DNA of 64,000 nucleotides. Origin: Steromphala cineraria (lineage: Eukaryota > Mollusca > Gastropoda > Trochida > Trochidae). The notes under the pieces are model-generated. The model was not told the origin of the DNA, did no database searches, and was given only the letters and a program-made list of their open reading frames with translations. Location: the NCBI GenBank assembly GCA_916613615.1, contig OU744720.1, positions 68,960,471-69,024,470 on the forward strand, written 5' to 3'. A program made the translations under genes and the position numbers. Below, one piece after another: positions 1 through 12,811 of this stretch (positions are counted from its first letter, which is position 1; every line of letters begins with the position of its first letter).

Positions 1-544
1 TTGGTTTGAATGTTGTAATCATTTGTTTTATCCTTATACTGACTTTGATAAAAACATTAGATCATTAAATACTCCTAATATCATGGTTTACCATCGTTTA
101 TAGAAAATGATGTAATACATCACCAACATACCATTAAAGTAGAAACAATTCAACCATGTCATGAAAACAATGAAGCCATCTTTGTGTTTATTTGTTTACA
201 ATAGTCACATTTTCATGCAGAAATAAACTATTGAATTGTAAAGCAGTCTTCAATAGTTTAAAACCAAAGTGAGGTTGCCCTTTTAAATTTATAATGACCA
301 ATTGAACAAACTTATTCTAACTTAAATTTTCCAATATTTATGTCCAGTAAATCCTACTCAGAACAAGTGACCACTTTTGAATTGTGAGTCTATTGTTATT
401 TATGAAAGAAGAGCAACACTGAATTTATTGCATTGTTATAAATGCGAATGTTTCCAAATTCGAATTTATCATTTTATTTATGAAATGGCTTAAGCAGAAA
501 TTCTTTTCAAGCTGATTTGTTTGGAAAAATAATAATTGCCATAA
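1..544. other. AT-rich non-coding sequence, nothing recognised
   Basis: No open reading frame of useful length, no terminal inverted repeats and no match to other parts of this window were seen. The sequence is AT-rich and similar in texture to the rest of the non-coding DNA. Confidence 0.6.
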
Positions 545-1699
545 TACACACAGTGGAAGCCGATTCTAATCTTAAGCTCTTTCCCCTTAGGTATCTGCCA
601 TCACTCCATTGAAGCTTTTTTCAGAAGTCTGCTTAATGGTTCCTGATGGCACTTCTTTTTGGTTTACCGGCCTGATAAAGCTCTAATGGACAGCAGACAG
701 GATTGAATGGTTCCTGATAGTATCAGTAAGGCAACAAATAAGGACTCAGTGTCATGAATCCAGAAATTGTACAGTATTTGCGAACGAGAGACGCACATCA
801 ATAACTGTAGTTTTTATAGTCTGGAGTTTCCCTTTCTTTGTCGAAGGTCCCCTATAGAATATACTTGGAAACATTAAACAATAAATATATGTTCAAGCTA
901 CTCTAAGTAGAGTGCAGGATTATGTAAAGTTTTTATTATATTTTTATCCATCTAAATTTCAAGTTTGTTGGAAAATGTTATGTCGGTTTCAAGAAAGGGA
1001 AAGTTATCAATGCGCTGTCTTCGTTCCTAATTGATTTTATATCAATATAGCACATTTATATTTGCATTAGACTGGATTTGAACCCATAACCTCTGAGACA
1101 AGTAACGGCAATAAACAACTCGTATCATTCGTTTTTCACGTCATTTCAATGTGTTGTTCGATTTCTGCAAGGTGCTAGACCCAAAGTACTAAATCAAACA
1201 TTTGCAGAATATGTACAATGTCCCCATTAGTCCTTAGCTCATCCAAAAATTCTTTAATACCTGAGAGTTTAAACTTCAATTTTGTCATAAGGATGATAAC
1301 AAATCTTATCTTGCTCTTATGGCGAAAACAATGTTTCTAAATAATTGCTGTCAAATAAATTGCTAAATATTTTTAGTAAGACACAGCTATGCTGGTTAGA
1401 GTCAGGTCAAACATGTTCATTTTACCCTGCTCGAATCCGATATGGTTATTGCTCTATTTCATATTGTAGATATGTGCTTTTCCAAGTATTGGCAAGAACA
1501 ACGAATAATTCGATTTAATTTGTGTGGTGTTGTGTAGTGGTTTGGTTGTCAAAAGCATGATTTGACTCTCTGAGAAGTTAAAAGAGGCTGCACTCGCTTC
1601 AGATCAAGGTGTATTTTTGGAAGAGTGTTGACTCCCCGCTTGAATTCTGTATAGAAATATACACATATATTACAAGCAAAAAAGTGAGCGTGGCTCACT

Positions 1700-2215
1700 T
1701 ATACCCCCGACCGTGCATCCCTGACTAACTGAATTATTTTTTACCGCACCCCTCCTAGTAGGGTAGAAGACATGTGCAAAATTTGAAATCAATCGGATGA
1801 ATAGTTTTCCCGTAATAGGTCGGACAAATCTGATATTGGAAAATGACTAAGTTCAAAACATGGAAATTTGTAAAAAATTCAAATATTAACGCAATTTGCT
1901 GTAACTTCGCACTGCACCCCTCCTAGAAGGGTAGAAAACATGTGCAAAATTTTAAATTAATCGGATAAATAGTTTTCCCGTTATAGGTTGGACAAAAATG
2001 TCCTCGGACCGACAAATCTGATATTGGAAAATGACAAAGTTCAAAACATGTAAATTTGTAAAAATTTCAAATATTAAAGAAAACATGTGCAAAATTTTAA
2101 ATTAATCGGATAAATAGTATTCCCGTAATAGGTCGGACAAAATATGTCCTCGGACAGACACACACACGGAATCGTTGGTATTACTAGATACCCTGGACCG
2201 TTGGTCGGGGGTATA
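1700..2215. mobile_element. Pearl/Helentron-associated-like non-autonomous element, 516 bp
   Basis: The ends are 13-bp perfect inverted repeats: TATACCCCCGACC at 1700-1712 and its reverse complement at 2203-2215. The core holds about two and a half tandem units. The string GCACCCCTCCTAG recurs at 1746 and 1914 (168 bp apart), and ACATGTGC recurs at 1770, 1938 and 2083. A short ACAC-rich run followed by CGGA (about 2157-2169) sits between the core and the right end, where pearl elements carry a microsatellite. The paralogous block lacks the element near 36860, giving an approximate empty site. A small palindrome (GTGAGC/GCTCAC, 1685-1699) directly precedes the left end and may belong to the element. 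It encodes no protein. The family name rests on architecture, not on a database match. Confidence 0.75.
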
Positions 2216-4099
2216 ATAATAATGGTCTGACTGAAGTCACTGACCTTTAAACCCAAAGAAAGAACACCTCCTGTTCTCTCCTTGGTCAATTATTTACCTC
2301 AGTATGCTGACTTAAAGGATTATGTTGCTATATTTGCGCTCATCTTGGAATTCATTATCATCCGGTTCTTTCTTATCAGGAAAATTTCAATTAATGCCTT
2401 AACCCACAAAACCCAGCTAAGGACACCATAGTCATCATTCAAAGGAGATTTCCAGATTGAATGTTGATGTTATAACGATATGGCTGTCATCTTGGTCGCC
2501 ATCATGAATTCAGCCTTTCTGTCCAACCTGTGGAATAGATACATATTTTTTAATTCCTCATAACGGGACATATGTATCACTCATGATCCCCAGCAGACTG
2601 AAACTATAACGCATTTGAATATACAGAGAAAATGCTAATTGGTAAAAGGATCTGTCAAAACAGAAAATAACCTAATCATTCCTTACATTGATTCCATAAA
2701 CATGATGATTTTTTAGGTGACAACACATGTACGCATATAATGGTTTATTTATGTCTTGTGTTAGTGTAAGTAAATTGTTTTCATGTAACCTCGACTCCAG
2801 GATAATTTGATTAATTTTAAGGACAGTTATTTACAATTAGATTAGCATTTTACACTATGAACCAGACATACACTGTAGGTGTCTTATAGAAAGATTAAAA
2901 TGCACATGAATTCATTTAATATCTATTCTTTCCCTTCAGAAATTCTACTAAAATTTGTAAAATCATCTATTCATATAACTTTATTCCTGAAAATATAAAA
3001 GTGTTTTAATATAAATCGTTTTCATTTCAATTCAACCATTTTCAAATTCACGAAAGAACTTATGAACAACCATAGTTGTCATTACATTTGAATTGAAATG
3101 TTGCGAATCCTGAAGATGTTTGTTCAAAGTTTGAATCAACATGATGAAAATAAATAGAGATAATCATTCGATTGTGTCTTGGGATCATAAATATCCTGCA
3201 TTAGGAATTAACATTGTATTTTGCGAGCTTGATGACTTGTCAATTGTCTATCATACAATGTCAATTAATTCATTTCAATTAAGTCAATTCGAAAAAAAGC
3301 CTGATAAAACAATGTTGATAGTTGACGTTGTTTAAACGATGCGCGCAATGTAATATGCAAATGAATAGAGCAATGACACAATCTTTAAATGCCTTTATTA
3401 AACTGTTTTAGCTTCGTTTTCACGACACAAACGTCTTAAGATTTTAAAAATCTATCAAATACAATTATGCCTTAAATCAATAAATTGGCGGGATCGATTA
3501 AATCCTGACATCATCGTGAGCTGAGCCTATCTCACGAAGGGGACAGAGTTGCTTCCCTTCGGCTATCTTACAAGGTTAGCATGCGTTGACACAACGAACA
3601 TGACTGAGAGATAAACTAAAAGATAGCATGTGGATTGTCTAACCAAAACTAAACACGCCATAGAAAGTAAAGAACGATATTTGTGAAAATGAATTGTTGG
3701 AACATAACTTGAACTGCCCTTGGTAGCTGTGAGTAAAATTGTTCTGTGGGTATCATTTAACCAGCGTTTTTGCACTTCTTGGTCATACAGTTTTGTTATC
3801 ATTTCTTAAATTAATGTCAATGCAATGTTTCATTTATATTGTTATGTCTGTTGCGGTTACTGGATGCATTCAAAATGTTAACGCTTATGTCATTGGACTG
3901 TTCAAAAGAAGTTCTGATCTTGACCTTTGCAATTTGCATCGGTGTCCGTATATGACCCTTACATGTAGTCATGCCAAATGGACACCAAAAATGTCCGCGG
4001 GCTTTATTCCCTCTAGTTAATACTAGCTGTAATGTATACGTATGTATAAAGAACTGACTGATACCTTTGAATCGGACAATCTACTAAATACAAGCTGTT

Positions 4100-4600
4100 A
4101 TGCCTGAGTTACACCAAGGTCGTTCTCTTCACGTCCTACTCCGTCCAAAATTAAAAGCAAAACGGCCTTGGACGGGATGGAAACGAGTAACAATTGTTTA
4201 TATTTTATCCAAATATGAGGCCAGTTCGTTCATACACAGTTCTCGGCATGTTCATCTAGTCTTTGCCCCGTCCTCAGGCAGTATCTTACACATTTAGATT
4301 GGATAGTGTGGCCCGTTCGCCTCGTTTTCAGGACGTCTACAACCAGTTCAATTCCGTTCTTAGACAGTTCATATCCGTTCTCAACAAGACCAATCTCGTT
4401 CGTGATACGCACAATTCCGTCCTCGCTGCAACCAACTCGTTTTAAGACAGTTCTTTCCGTTTTCTCTACCCCCTGATTGCGTTCTCAAATGTGTCTTAAT
4501 TGTAAAATCATCCAGTTCTGGCCCTTTTTCTATAAATACGCAGCACGTCCTTGCCTGTTCTCATTAGCGTTCTAAATTATAAGGTGAAAAAATCAGAAGA
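4100..4600. other. GC-richer island unique to copy 1, with a TATA-like motif
   Basis: This stretch is visibly richer in G and C than its surroundings and has no counterpart in block A copy 2, where alignment breaks at 4100/38700. It is full of CGTTCT, CCGTCC and AGTTC words. On the minus strand, the pattern GAGAACGG/AAGAACGG/GAGGACGG recurs at loose 20-25 bp spacing. Both strands stay open for about 60 codons (4230-4412 minus, 4263-4445 plus), which looks compositional. A CTATAAATAC motif lies near 4530-4540, followed about 15-30 bp later by CTTGCCTGTTCTCATT, resembling a TATA-type core promoter. A solo LTR or foldback-element fragment is possible, but no paired ends or target duplication were found. 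Confidence 0.4.
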
Positions 4601-4890
4601 AGTATGGTCAGAGGAAGGTTGTTAACAGGAAATCAAATACCAGATCCACTAGTGTGTATAACAGTATTTATTTAAATTTATCAAAATGCATTGTTTCTTG
4701 TGAATGTAAGCGTTTCGTTATGAAGAGGAGAGTATTCACTTGTTACAATCGTTTTGCATGAAAAAGTGAAAAAAAACCGTTTTGTAATTATATTCTGCAA
4801 AACAAAAAAGGAAAGAGCAGCCAGATGTTTAAGGAGATAAAATGCAGTTTATTCCTTCATAGACCCAATCGGAAACGTTGCATAGGTTTT

Positions 4891-5524
4891 CCGGAATTGA
4901 ATAGATGTTTCGACCAGGAATATTCAAAGCTTGTTTTATTCTACTGATCACAGGTTTGTTCAAGAGTATAAGAGTATACGGTTTGACTGCATTCTAGAAA
5001 TTGGTAGAATATTTATTTGTAAAAGTTTTGTAAACTTACCGTTAGGTTATGAGCTGTAATAGGGAACAGTTATGGTTTATGCAAGATTACAATTTAGATT
5101 TGGCCAAGGAAAGATAGTAATTACAAATATAGAATACATGAATAACCCTTCATGTGACTAGCGTCTTATTACACCTCATCTTCATGATATGTCGCATGTG
5201 ACAGATTGATTAAATGATGTCTGGCTCATTCACGAGAGTACACCTCACCATAACAAGGACAGTCTAGCATGGCGATTCTATCATGACTTTTCTGTTTGCA
5301 ATATGCTTCACTTAAGTTCGATGGGTTATTCATATTTGAAGACACAGCCATGCAACTGACTGAACAATATATACATTACAGTATCACTACATAATAATCA
5401 GAATTTTATTCAAATTTCAAATATAAATACCTGTCTCGGAAATTTAGAGAACCTTTCTGAAGATGCATTTGTCATACAATATTGATATAATTGCTTTGGT
5501 CCAGTTACATACACAATGTGTGAC
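4891..5524. other. Non-coding spacer between duplication blocks A1 and B1
   Basis: No gene or element was recognised. A stretch at about 5170-5290 is weakly similar to about 38990-39120, sharing GGACAGTCTAGCATGG-like text, and so may be an old diverged repeat. The corresponding spacer in copy 2 (41060-45386) is much longer and otherwise does not align. Confidence 0.5.
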
Positions 5525-8500
5525 AAATAGTCTTATGATTTGCTGAGTTTCCATAGTAACTGTGAACAAACAGAGCTAGATGTATTTACAGTTGCTTCAC
5601 ACCTTTACTATCAGAATCTGTTGTATCACCGTCAAAATATGTAAACATCAGCAACTATGGCGCTTGCTACTAATTAAAACATCATGGTGCAACACGTACG
5701 CTAAGAAAACAGTTAATGGAATTACCATTTGCAATAGTTTGCATAACCACACAGTTTCTTTAAAAATGTTATTTTCTTGTAACAGGGTTACAAGTTCAAA
5801 GGATGTTAACAGGATTCATATCACTCGATTCGATTCGACACGGTACGAAATTATAGGAATTGAATGTCAGGTTGTGTGTTTGAATGTACTTAAGACGTGT
5901 TTCATTTTCCTGTGAAAACACACAAACTTTTTTTCAGATCCTCGATGTAAAGCAAAGTAGTTCCCAGTTCCATAATCAAGTTTGCTGTTATTCAACTACA
6001 AACTCTGTCTGGCTTTAACCAAAAATATAGACTTCAATAGATATCTTGCACCAATTAATCAATAAAGGTGATGAGGAAGATTTGACAGAAATATATAATG
6101 ATTTTGATGAATCTTTAAAACAACTGAACGCAGAGAACGATATTAATATTAATACTTCAACTCAATGATAATATGAGATTTTCTTTTATTTAGATATAAA
6201 TGTCAAACCTCAATAATATTATAAGGGTTCCTATTACATAGTTTTTTGTTTCACACCAATTCAGTTATTGTTCTTATTAATAATGTATGTTGTGTCTATA
6301 CAGTTATAAATTAACCTATGTCGTATTTGAAATTTAATTGAAAAAAATAATGTTCTTATCAAGTTATTGCTTAGCCATTTCCCCTTATGATAAATTACTT
6401 CCATCTTCAAAATATTTAAGACATTTTTAAATGTAGAAAGTTAGTTGGTTTCGACATAAACATACTCGTTACAGATATGTTCCATCCCTTTCACACCAAT
6501 TCTTCAATAGCAGTTTAGGAGGTTTTGTTAGTTTCAAATTAATTTGTGCCCACGGTTTTTGTGACAGATTGGTAAGTCTTGGTTTTCCTGTAAAGACACG
6601 TTTTAAAAAAGTTATTCACAGTTTCCTCATGTAATATTGTTACTTATTAACCATTTGCAGAAGAAGAAACGGTGCCACACATCACACAATGCCTTGCTTT
6701 TGATAATAGAGTGATTTTTTTTTATCAATTGATGTATTGTTCGTGAGATCTTCTTTATTATAAAAAACCACAGTTCTTTCAAGAGGTTATATGGATGAAG
6801 ACTTATGTAGAACAGACCGCATCAATCTAAATGACTTATATGCAAGGTAATCAACTCTTCGAGGTCACCTCCCTAAACCAATAGTTGATTACCTACTGCC
6901 ATGTGTTAGTGTATATGCGATGTATCCATGTCTCCCGAAAGAACGCACATAATGAGTTAATATTTGATAGCTTTCACTAAAAGACTTGGTTTCCAGATGA
7001 TTAATCAGCTCGATGGCAACTACTGAGACAAGTGGGTCACGGCCCAGAATGAGAGGTTATCAATCAGGTTTAAATCTGGTATCAGACGTATAACATGATA
7101 CATTTATCTTATACTTTACACCACATATGTCATGTTGTCCTTTGTATTCGTGTAACATAAATTAGCTTATCGCTGAAAAATTAACACGTTTAGATGTAGG
7201 CATACTGTGGATAGAATTATAACACGTGTGTGAAGACAAATACTTGGAATGCATATGTAGTTTGGATAAATAGCTGTCGAATAACATGTTTACTAAAGTC
7301 ATTACAAGTTCAAAGTTACATTTTAAGTGTCCAGTGAATCGAGTTTAAAGTGCTGCCATTCCGAAAAAAATTATTGGAAATGCAGGAGTGATATATCAAC
7401 TATTGCAAATGTATAAAATGTCGCTCTCGTGTGACGTAAAGGGTAAATTAATCATTTGTGACTTTGTCTTAACGATATATTGTACATTTATGTCGTGGTT
7501 CCTAATTTACTAAATGTCAAGCTATGTGACTGCAGAAGATGTGTATGGTACTTTGTTTACAGTCGTCTGTTAAATCAATTTACCCGTATTACTTTTTTAC
7601 ATTTAAACAATATATCTTCTTCTTAATGTTTAAGGTAGCATCAAAATATATTTACTGATTAGTACAATGATTCAAATAATGGCGGTCGGGACCATCTCCT
7701 TGAAATCAAATCTGTGAATCGCTCCCTTGTTTCACACTCTATTGTTACGTGTCACTCGTCTACAATCTGTTGGAATCCAAATTAGGATCTGCTTCAACCA
7801 GAAGTTGGATTTCGTGCTTTCATGTTTGTGAAAGTAGCTTGGGGGTTCAAATATCATCACTTTTCCAAGTAAAGCTGTGAAAACAAAACGGTAACGGATA
7901 ATGCCGAGGTTTTCCGAATGTATGAGTACACTTTATTACTTGTATCCACCAAAAATAATGTGTTAACACCCCTTTCGTCAGAATGATAATAACGACGACA
8001 AATTAGAGTAATGGAGTCTAAATTCATTTTTTTTCCAATTCAATTCAAATGATAGACTAACATTTAGTCTCAGAAGTATTTGTTTTCAATATTGACAACA
8101 TTTCAGAAAATTCATGTATAACAAAAATAAAAATGGAGCCCAGAAGAAGCTATAACTTAACTAAAGCTGAGGGATCTTTTATACTTTTCTGGACTGGGCT
8201 GGTCATCAATTATTATTTTTTTGCTTTAGGGTCTGGATGACAGACTATTCGAATAATTAAGTTGACTTGAGATTTCCTGATTTTTATAGGTTTGTAAAGA
8301 GTCAGCTGGGCTTTTGCTTTCGGATATTACAAGCAATTCCTCTATCTTGATTTTATCTTGAACGAAATGTTAATTTATCATAAAATGATACTGGTAAGTT
8401 CCACCCAGCTGACCAATTAAGTCTTTGTAAAACATGATGACTTTCTCTCGTTATGCCATCCTTTCCACCTGTCCTCGCATTTTTACATCTCCATTCTCGC

Positions 8501-11304
8501 TGATCGCACTTATCTCTACTGGAAAGCAACATCAACGTGTTTAATGCCTGAAATATTGCTGACAACACGTAAGTTCCAAAATCACTCACTTTATGTATGT
8601 GTCTATTGAATTTCTTATAAACTATGGAAACCAATTCAAAGGACTTAAAATTGCAGATTGTATCATACACAAGAAACCATTCTGCTAATCTCCTATAAAT
8701 ATTCACGCTTCATGCATAAATCCCTTATCAATATTTCAGTTGTCCAATCAACAGGATTGGTCTGTGAATAATAAACCACTTTTGCAGTGGATATCCCACA
8801 ACACACGCTTGTCTATTTCGCGTCACGTCATGTGCACGTGAAGTTGGTAAAAAGACTTACTTGCAAGCTGTAAAAATTACTTTTTAAGAACTGATAATAC
8901 ATAAATATTATTTAGAGAATGAGTATTCAATGATTTAACTTTTGGTAGTATATAATGGTTAAATGGTGAAGCCTATCTTTCAATGTAGTGTCGAGAGATT
9001 CACAAGAATTTCTGCATTTTATATGAACTTGGTATTACGTATAACTTATCATTGGTTGTGCCTCAATCAAAATATATTGTCGAACTATCAGTCAATTTAA
9101 GTCGTATTGAATAATTGACCTTTATGAAACTGTTCAGTGAAATTATTGAAATAGTATGTAACATATAGCATTCAATCAATTGACAAATAACCTAAACTGA
9201 TTCTTTGATATTATCTTTTGAAAAGAAGCAATATAGAAGTTTTCTTAGATTAATTTGTTTTCGTATACCGTAATTCATGGTGTTGTCTCGATGTTACAAT
9301 CTTACCATGAATTAAACCCTAATCGTCATGCTTGCATGCAGTTCGTGCAGAAATTTAACTAATGAGAAAAGAAATACATTACTCGTTAGAAAAATCTTTT
9401 GTCGAAAGTTTGATACAATGTTTAATCAACAATAAAATATTTATTCGACGTCCAAATATAGTATTCTCTGCTAAAGTATCATAGCTTTTAATGAATCCGC
9501 TTTCGGTGATGTCATCATTGTGTGTGAGATTTACATCGCGTCTCAGTTACCACAATTGCGTCCGTTTGGTATCAATTTGAGCAGCAACGAGTTCCTGATT
9601 CAAAAAAGAAAAGAAAATCTAGTCGTGCTTGACAAATACGGCTTGTAGGAAACGTTACTTGTGAGAATGCTACACTTTATTCGCCTTCATGCCGGCTGCC
9701 GTTTTGGTCATAAAATTGTATCCAATTTTCTCTAGGTTGATCGCAGAATTTTGCAAAAATTCACTATGAAATCAGTAAAAATACTTTTTACTTTGAATAT
9801 GGGTCTTTAAATTGTGATTACGCTATTGTAGGTTTATGATTTACCGTTGATACATAAAATCATATTACAAATTATAAAAAAAACCTCTATCGGTCATCAT
9901 GTTATTGCTTTTTGTTGTACACTGATTATGTTTAGATTAAATTAATAAGTTATTGGTAAGATATCATCTTAGAATAGAAAAGTCGATACTTATGCACCGA
10001 ATACACTTCCAAATACAATAAAGCTACATATGACATTTAAGAACTTTCTGACGTTGACAGACAATTAATCAATATTCATCAAAAACGTTTGTAGAAAGAG
10101 TGCGTTTATTCGTCAATTTGTCAATCTAAAACTTCGTGGATGTTGGTTATTGAATAATAGAATTATTCGGACTTTTTGCCAGGAATAAGAATCAGATGAC
10201 TGCACATGTTAAGCTTAAAATAGTCTCTCCTTGATCTCATCATATGGTTTTTTTTGCGGACGGTTATGAAATCATCAATTATGTATATTACAAAATCTCA
10301 AATATTAATCCCCAAATGGACATTTTATGATAACTACTTGTTTTCAATTAGAACCTAAAACACTCATGTATATTCATGAAAGCCAAATTCACACTTGTAA
10401 CTTACATGGATACTATTTGTGCAGCCTTAATATATCATAATATCGTAACTGTCATTCGGACAACTTTTGAAGATTTTTTTATATTAGTTTGACTGATTGA
10501 TATTCGTCATTGTCCGGTTTCGATGACAATCGCAAATCAAACCTTCCTAGTATCACTTTCCCACAGGAAATTGAAAATATTCAGTATTGAAACGTGTTCA
10601 GGTAATAGTATCTTTAAAAGGCCTATAGATAACTGCCCCACGATTACTACACCCTCTCCCCAATACAATAGACTTAAGGGCGGACAGGCACCACGTTGTA
10701 CAATTTCTTGAAAAACGAAAATCCTAGACGGAAATGGTCATAATCAAATACATCTTCAACATGCTGAGGAGCAATTCATTTTGATTGTTCTCGTTTTTTT
10801 AAAACTTGTGTTTGGACTGTACTGTGATGTAATGAACGATATCTCTGGTGGTTTCTGTTGATGAACACAAAGTTGTCCTGACCGATTGTACCAAGATTGT
10901 TATAGCCAATCCATTTCCTTAAAGTCAAGACGTGTTCCAATTACAATGGCCTTCAGCAGTTTGTTGTTTGGCCGATGTATTGATGATGTCTCTGTTGATA
11001 AAACATTTTACTTAGAGTAAGTTTAAGAATGAGTATATAAAGAAAAACGTGCCAAGTTAAGGATCTCTACACTAAGGTCACCTAGATGACTGAACCAAAC
11101 TCTTCATGAAATTTGAATATTGTTGAATTATATGAATTTCTGTGGAACATTTCGAGAGGTTGTTAATCAAATGACTGTAATCATTCTCCAGGAAGCGATG
11201 GTCAAGTAAAGATTCACAGGAAATGGTTTTAATGACTTACCTCCTACACTTCGCCAATCCTAGTGAATGAACCTGAGATACCCTAAAGTGTTTATATAAA
11301 TATT

Positions 11305-12811
11305 CACTCTCCCAAAAAAGAAACGCATAACAGAAAAATCAGTGTTGATTTACATGTTTTAATATTCACGATTACATAAAAACTTATGCACATTCAAAAT
11401 CCAAAGTTTGCACAGGGTTAGGTGTATGTTCCCACTACCAGATAAAGTCATGATGTGCACTGGTGAACGTCTGTGTCTCTGACGACACACTTTCAAAGTC
11501 AGTACCTGGTGTTACATCCACGCGCATCGATCACTGCTTGGCACCGCCTGGGCATACATTGAATAAGTCGACGAATCTGACGCTGTGGGATCCTTCTCCA
11601 CTCATCCTGCAATGCGTCACTCAGCTGTTGAAGTGTCTGTGGTTCAGGCTGTCGACGTCGTACACGTCTGTCAAGGAGATCCCATAAATGCTCAATGGGG
11701 TTGAGATCTGGCGATTTCGATGGCCATGGCAGCACATTCACGTTGTTATTGGTGAGATAGTCGGTGGTGAGACGTGCAGTGAGCGGCCTAGCGTTATCCT
11801 GCTGAAAAATCTCCCTTCTGACGTCAATGGCGGGAAGAAGGTGATGTTGGATAATTTCGTCACGGTAGCGCACAGCTGTCAAATTTCCCTGTACACGCAC
11901 CAGATTCGTCCTAGCATTCATGGATATGCCTGCCCACATCATGACGCTTCCTCCGCCGTATCTGTCAAGTGGAAGGATGCATTGTCGTGCATAACGTTCA
12001 TTTCTCTGTCGGAAAACACGCGTCCTACCATCATGGCGGAAAAGCATGAACCGTGACTCGTAACTGAACCATATTCTTAGCCAGTGCACTAGAGTCCATC
12101 GTCGGCGGGCACGGCGGTGATGACGAAGCAGGGCAGGCGCTGTATGTGGCCGTCTTGGACGTATCCCATGCTCTCGAAGCCGATTTATGATGGTCTGCAC
12201 TGAGACTCCACGTAGTCCAGGAACGTGGTTGGCCGTATATGTTGCAGTGACTGTCCTGTTTCGAAGATGGAACACCCGAATGAAGCGGTCCTGCGCTGGA
12301 GTTGTCGCTCTTGGTCGTCCAGATCTGGGTCCATCTCTCGTGGAGTTGTGTAGTCTATAACGGTGACAGAGGCGGGAAATTGTACTCTGACTAACATTTA
12401 AGTCCCTGGCAACTGATAACTGACTTTCTCCAGCTTCCAGGTGTCCAATGGCTTGATTTCGTCGGTCTTCATTCAGTCTTGGCATATTGGTGTTCGCATA
12501 AAAATAATATCAGAAAGTGATTCGCAACGAGACACCCAGGTTTATATACCCACTGGTGTTGAGCTTTAATACCCGTATTTGCACGTGCAGCATGCTTACA
12601 GATTTTTATCCATTCACCTTTTCACAGTTTCAATTCAAGGTGTCGTATTTTGGCGACAATTCACCAAATGGTGTGTTCGTGTACAATGATATATTTTACA
12701 GACTATAATAACAGTTACCAATAACATCTGTATTGATTTTAAGCCTTAATAATTAAATTAGTCCACTTTGAAAAACACATTTCAGTTATGCGTTTCTTTT
12801 TTGTGAGAGTG
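11305..12811 (-). mobile_element. Tc1/mariner-superfamily element, full length (~1.5 kb)
   Basis: The terminal inverted repeats are about 30 bp. The left begins CACTCTCCCAAAAAAGAAAC at 11305 and the right ends in its near-complement, GTTTCTTTTTTGTGAGAGTG, at 12811; the outermost ~27 bp match with about one mismatch. The element sits in a TA-rich run, consistent with the TA target of this superfamily; the exact left boundary may be a base or two further out. It carries one transposase frame on the minus strand (11499-12485). The paralogous locus near 51620/52715 lacks this element and carries a different Tc1-like element instead, which helps define the boundaries. Confidence 0.93.
11499..12485 (-). 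CDS. Tc1-like DD34E transposase, open but with first catalytic Asp lost
   Basis: This 328-residue frame encodes a cut-and-paste transposase that would act in the nucleus on the flanking inverted repeats. The N-terminus (about residues 1-60) is a homeodomain-like helix-turn-helix region followed by a GRPR motif (SGRPRATTPAQ), typical of Tc1 proteins. The C-terminal half is the DDE domain. The second Asp is in FQQDNARPLTAR, and 34 residues later the Glu is in SPDLNPIEHLWD, so the class is DD34E. The first catalytic position, normally FSDESRF, reads FSYESRF here (codon at 12060-12062), a GAC-to-TAC change. The segment just before it (RRARRRWTLVHW) also looks about 8-10 residues shorter than usual. 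The family is typically about 340 residues, so the frame is nearly full length. Start chosen as the ATG beginning MPRLNEDRR. The protein is probably catalytically dead. Confidence 0.93.
   Translation of the reverse strand: MPRLNEDRRNQAIGHLEAGESQLSVARDLNVSQSTISRLCHRYRLHNSTRDGPRSGRPRATTPAQDRFIRVFHLRNRTVTATYTANHVPGLRGVSVQTIINRLREHGIRPRRPHTAPALLRHHRRARRRWTLVHWLRIWFSYESRFMLFRHDGRTRVFRQRNERYARQCILPLDRYGGGSVMMWAGISMNARTNLVRVQGNLTAVRYRDEIIQHHLLPAIDVRREIFQQDNARPLTARLTTDYLTNNNVNVLPWPSKSPDLNPIEHLWDLLDRRVRRRQPEPQTLQQLSDALQDEWRRIPQRQIRRLIQCMPRRCQAVIDARGCNTRY

Larger units (their letters stand above)
545..4890 (+). repeat. Duplication block A, copy 1
   Basis: Most of this block is repeated in direct orientation in the right half of the window. 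Positions 840-4100 align with about 35850-38700, and 4650-4890 align with about 40835-41060. Positions 545-745 align more weakly with 41213-41405, which lie after, not before, the second copy. Marker strings seen in both copies include the stretch around 1261-1640 (36301-36680) and the one around 3739-4080 (38331-38700). No conserved coding frame is visible; the short open frames at 3739 and 38337 align but differ by indels. The copies differ by a pearl-like insertion at 1700-2215 in this copy, an extra ~150 bp in copy 2 (about 36680-36835), and unrelated sequence after position 4100. Confidence 0.85.

Noticed and set aside
1389..1443. tRNA-like A and B box text (CTGGTTAGAGTC ... GCTCGAATCC), also at 36426-36480
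   Set aside because: The boxes match consensus poorly and no cloverleaf or SINE ends could be drawn; duplication alone explains the second copy.
3739..4020. 93-codon frame with a partial copy at 38337-38531
   Set aside because: The paralogue differs by indels that break the frame and there is no family likeness.
8353..8706. 117-codon minus-strand frame partly kept in copy 2 (48728-48934)
   Set aside because: Two indels are multiples of three, which is suggestive, but copy 2 has an early stop and then a frameshift, and no family motif is visible.
11463..12056. Plus-strand frames opposite the Tc1 transposase
   Set aside because: Antisense shadows of the transposase gene.
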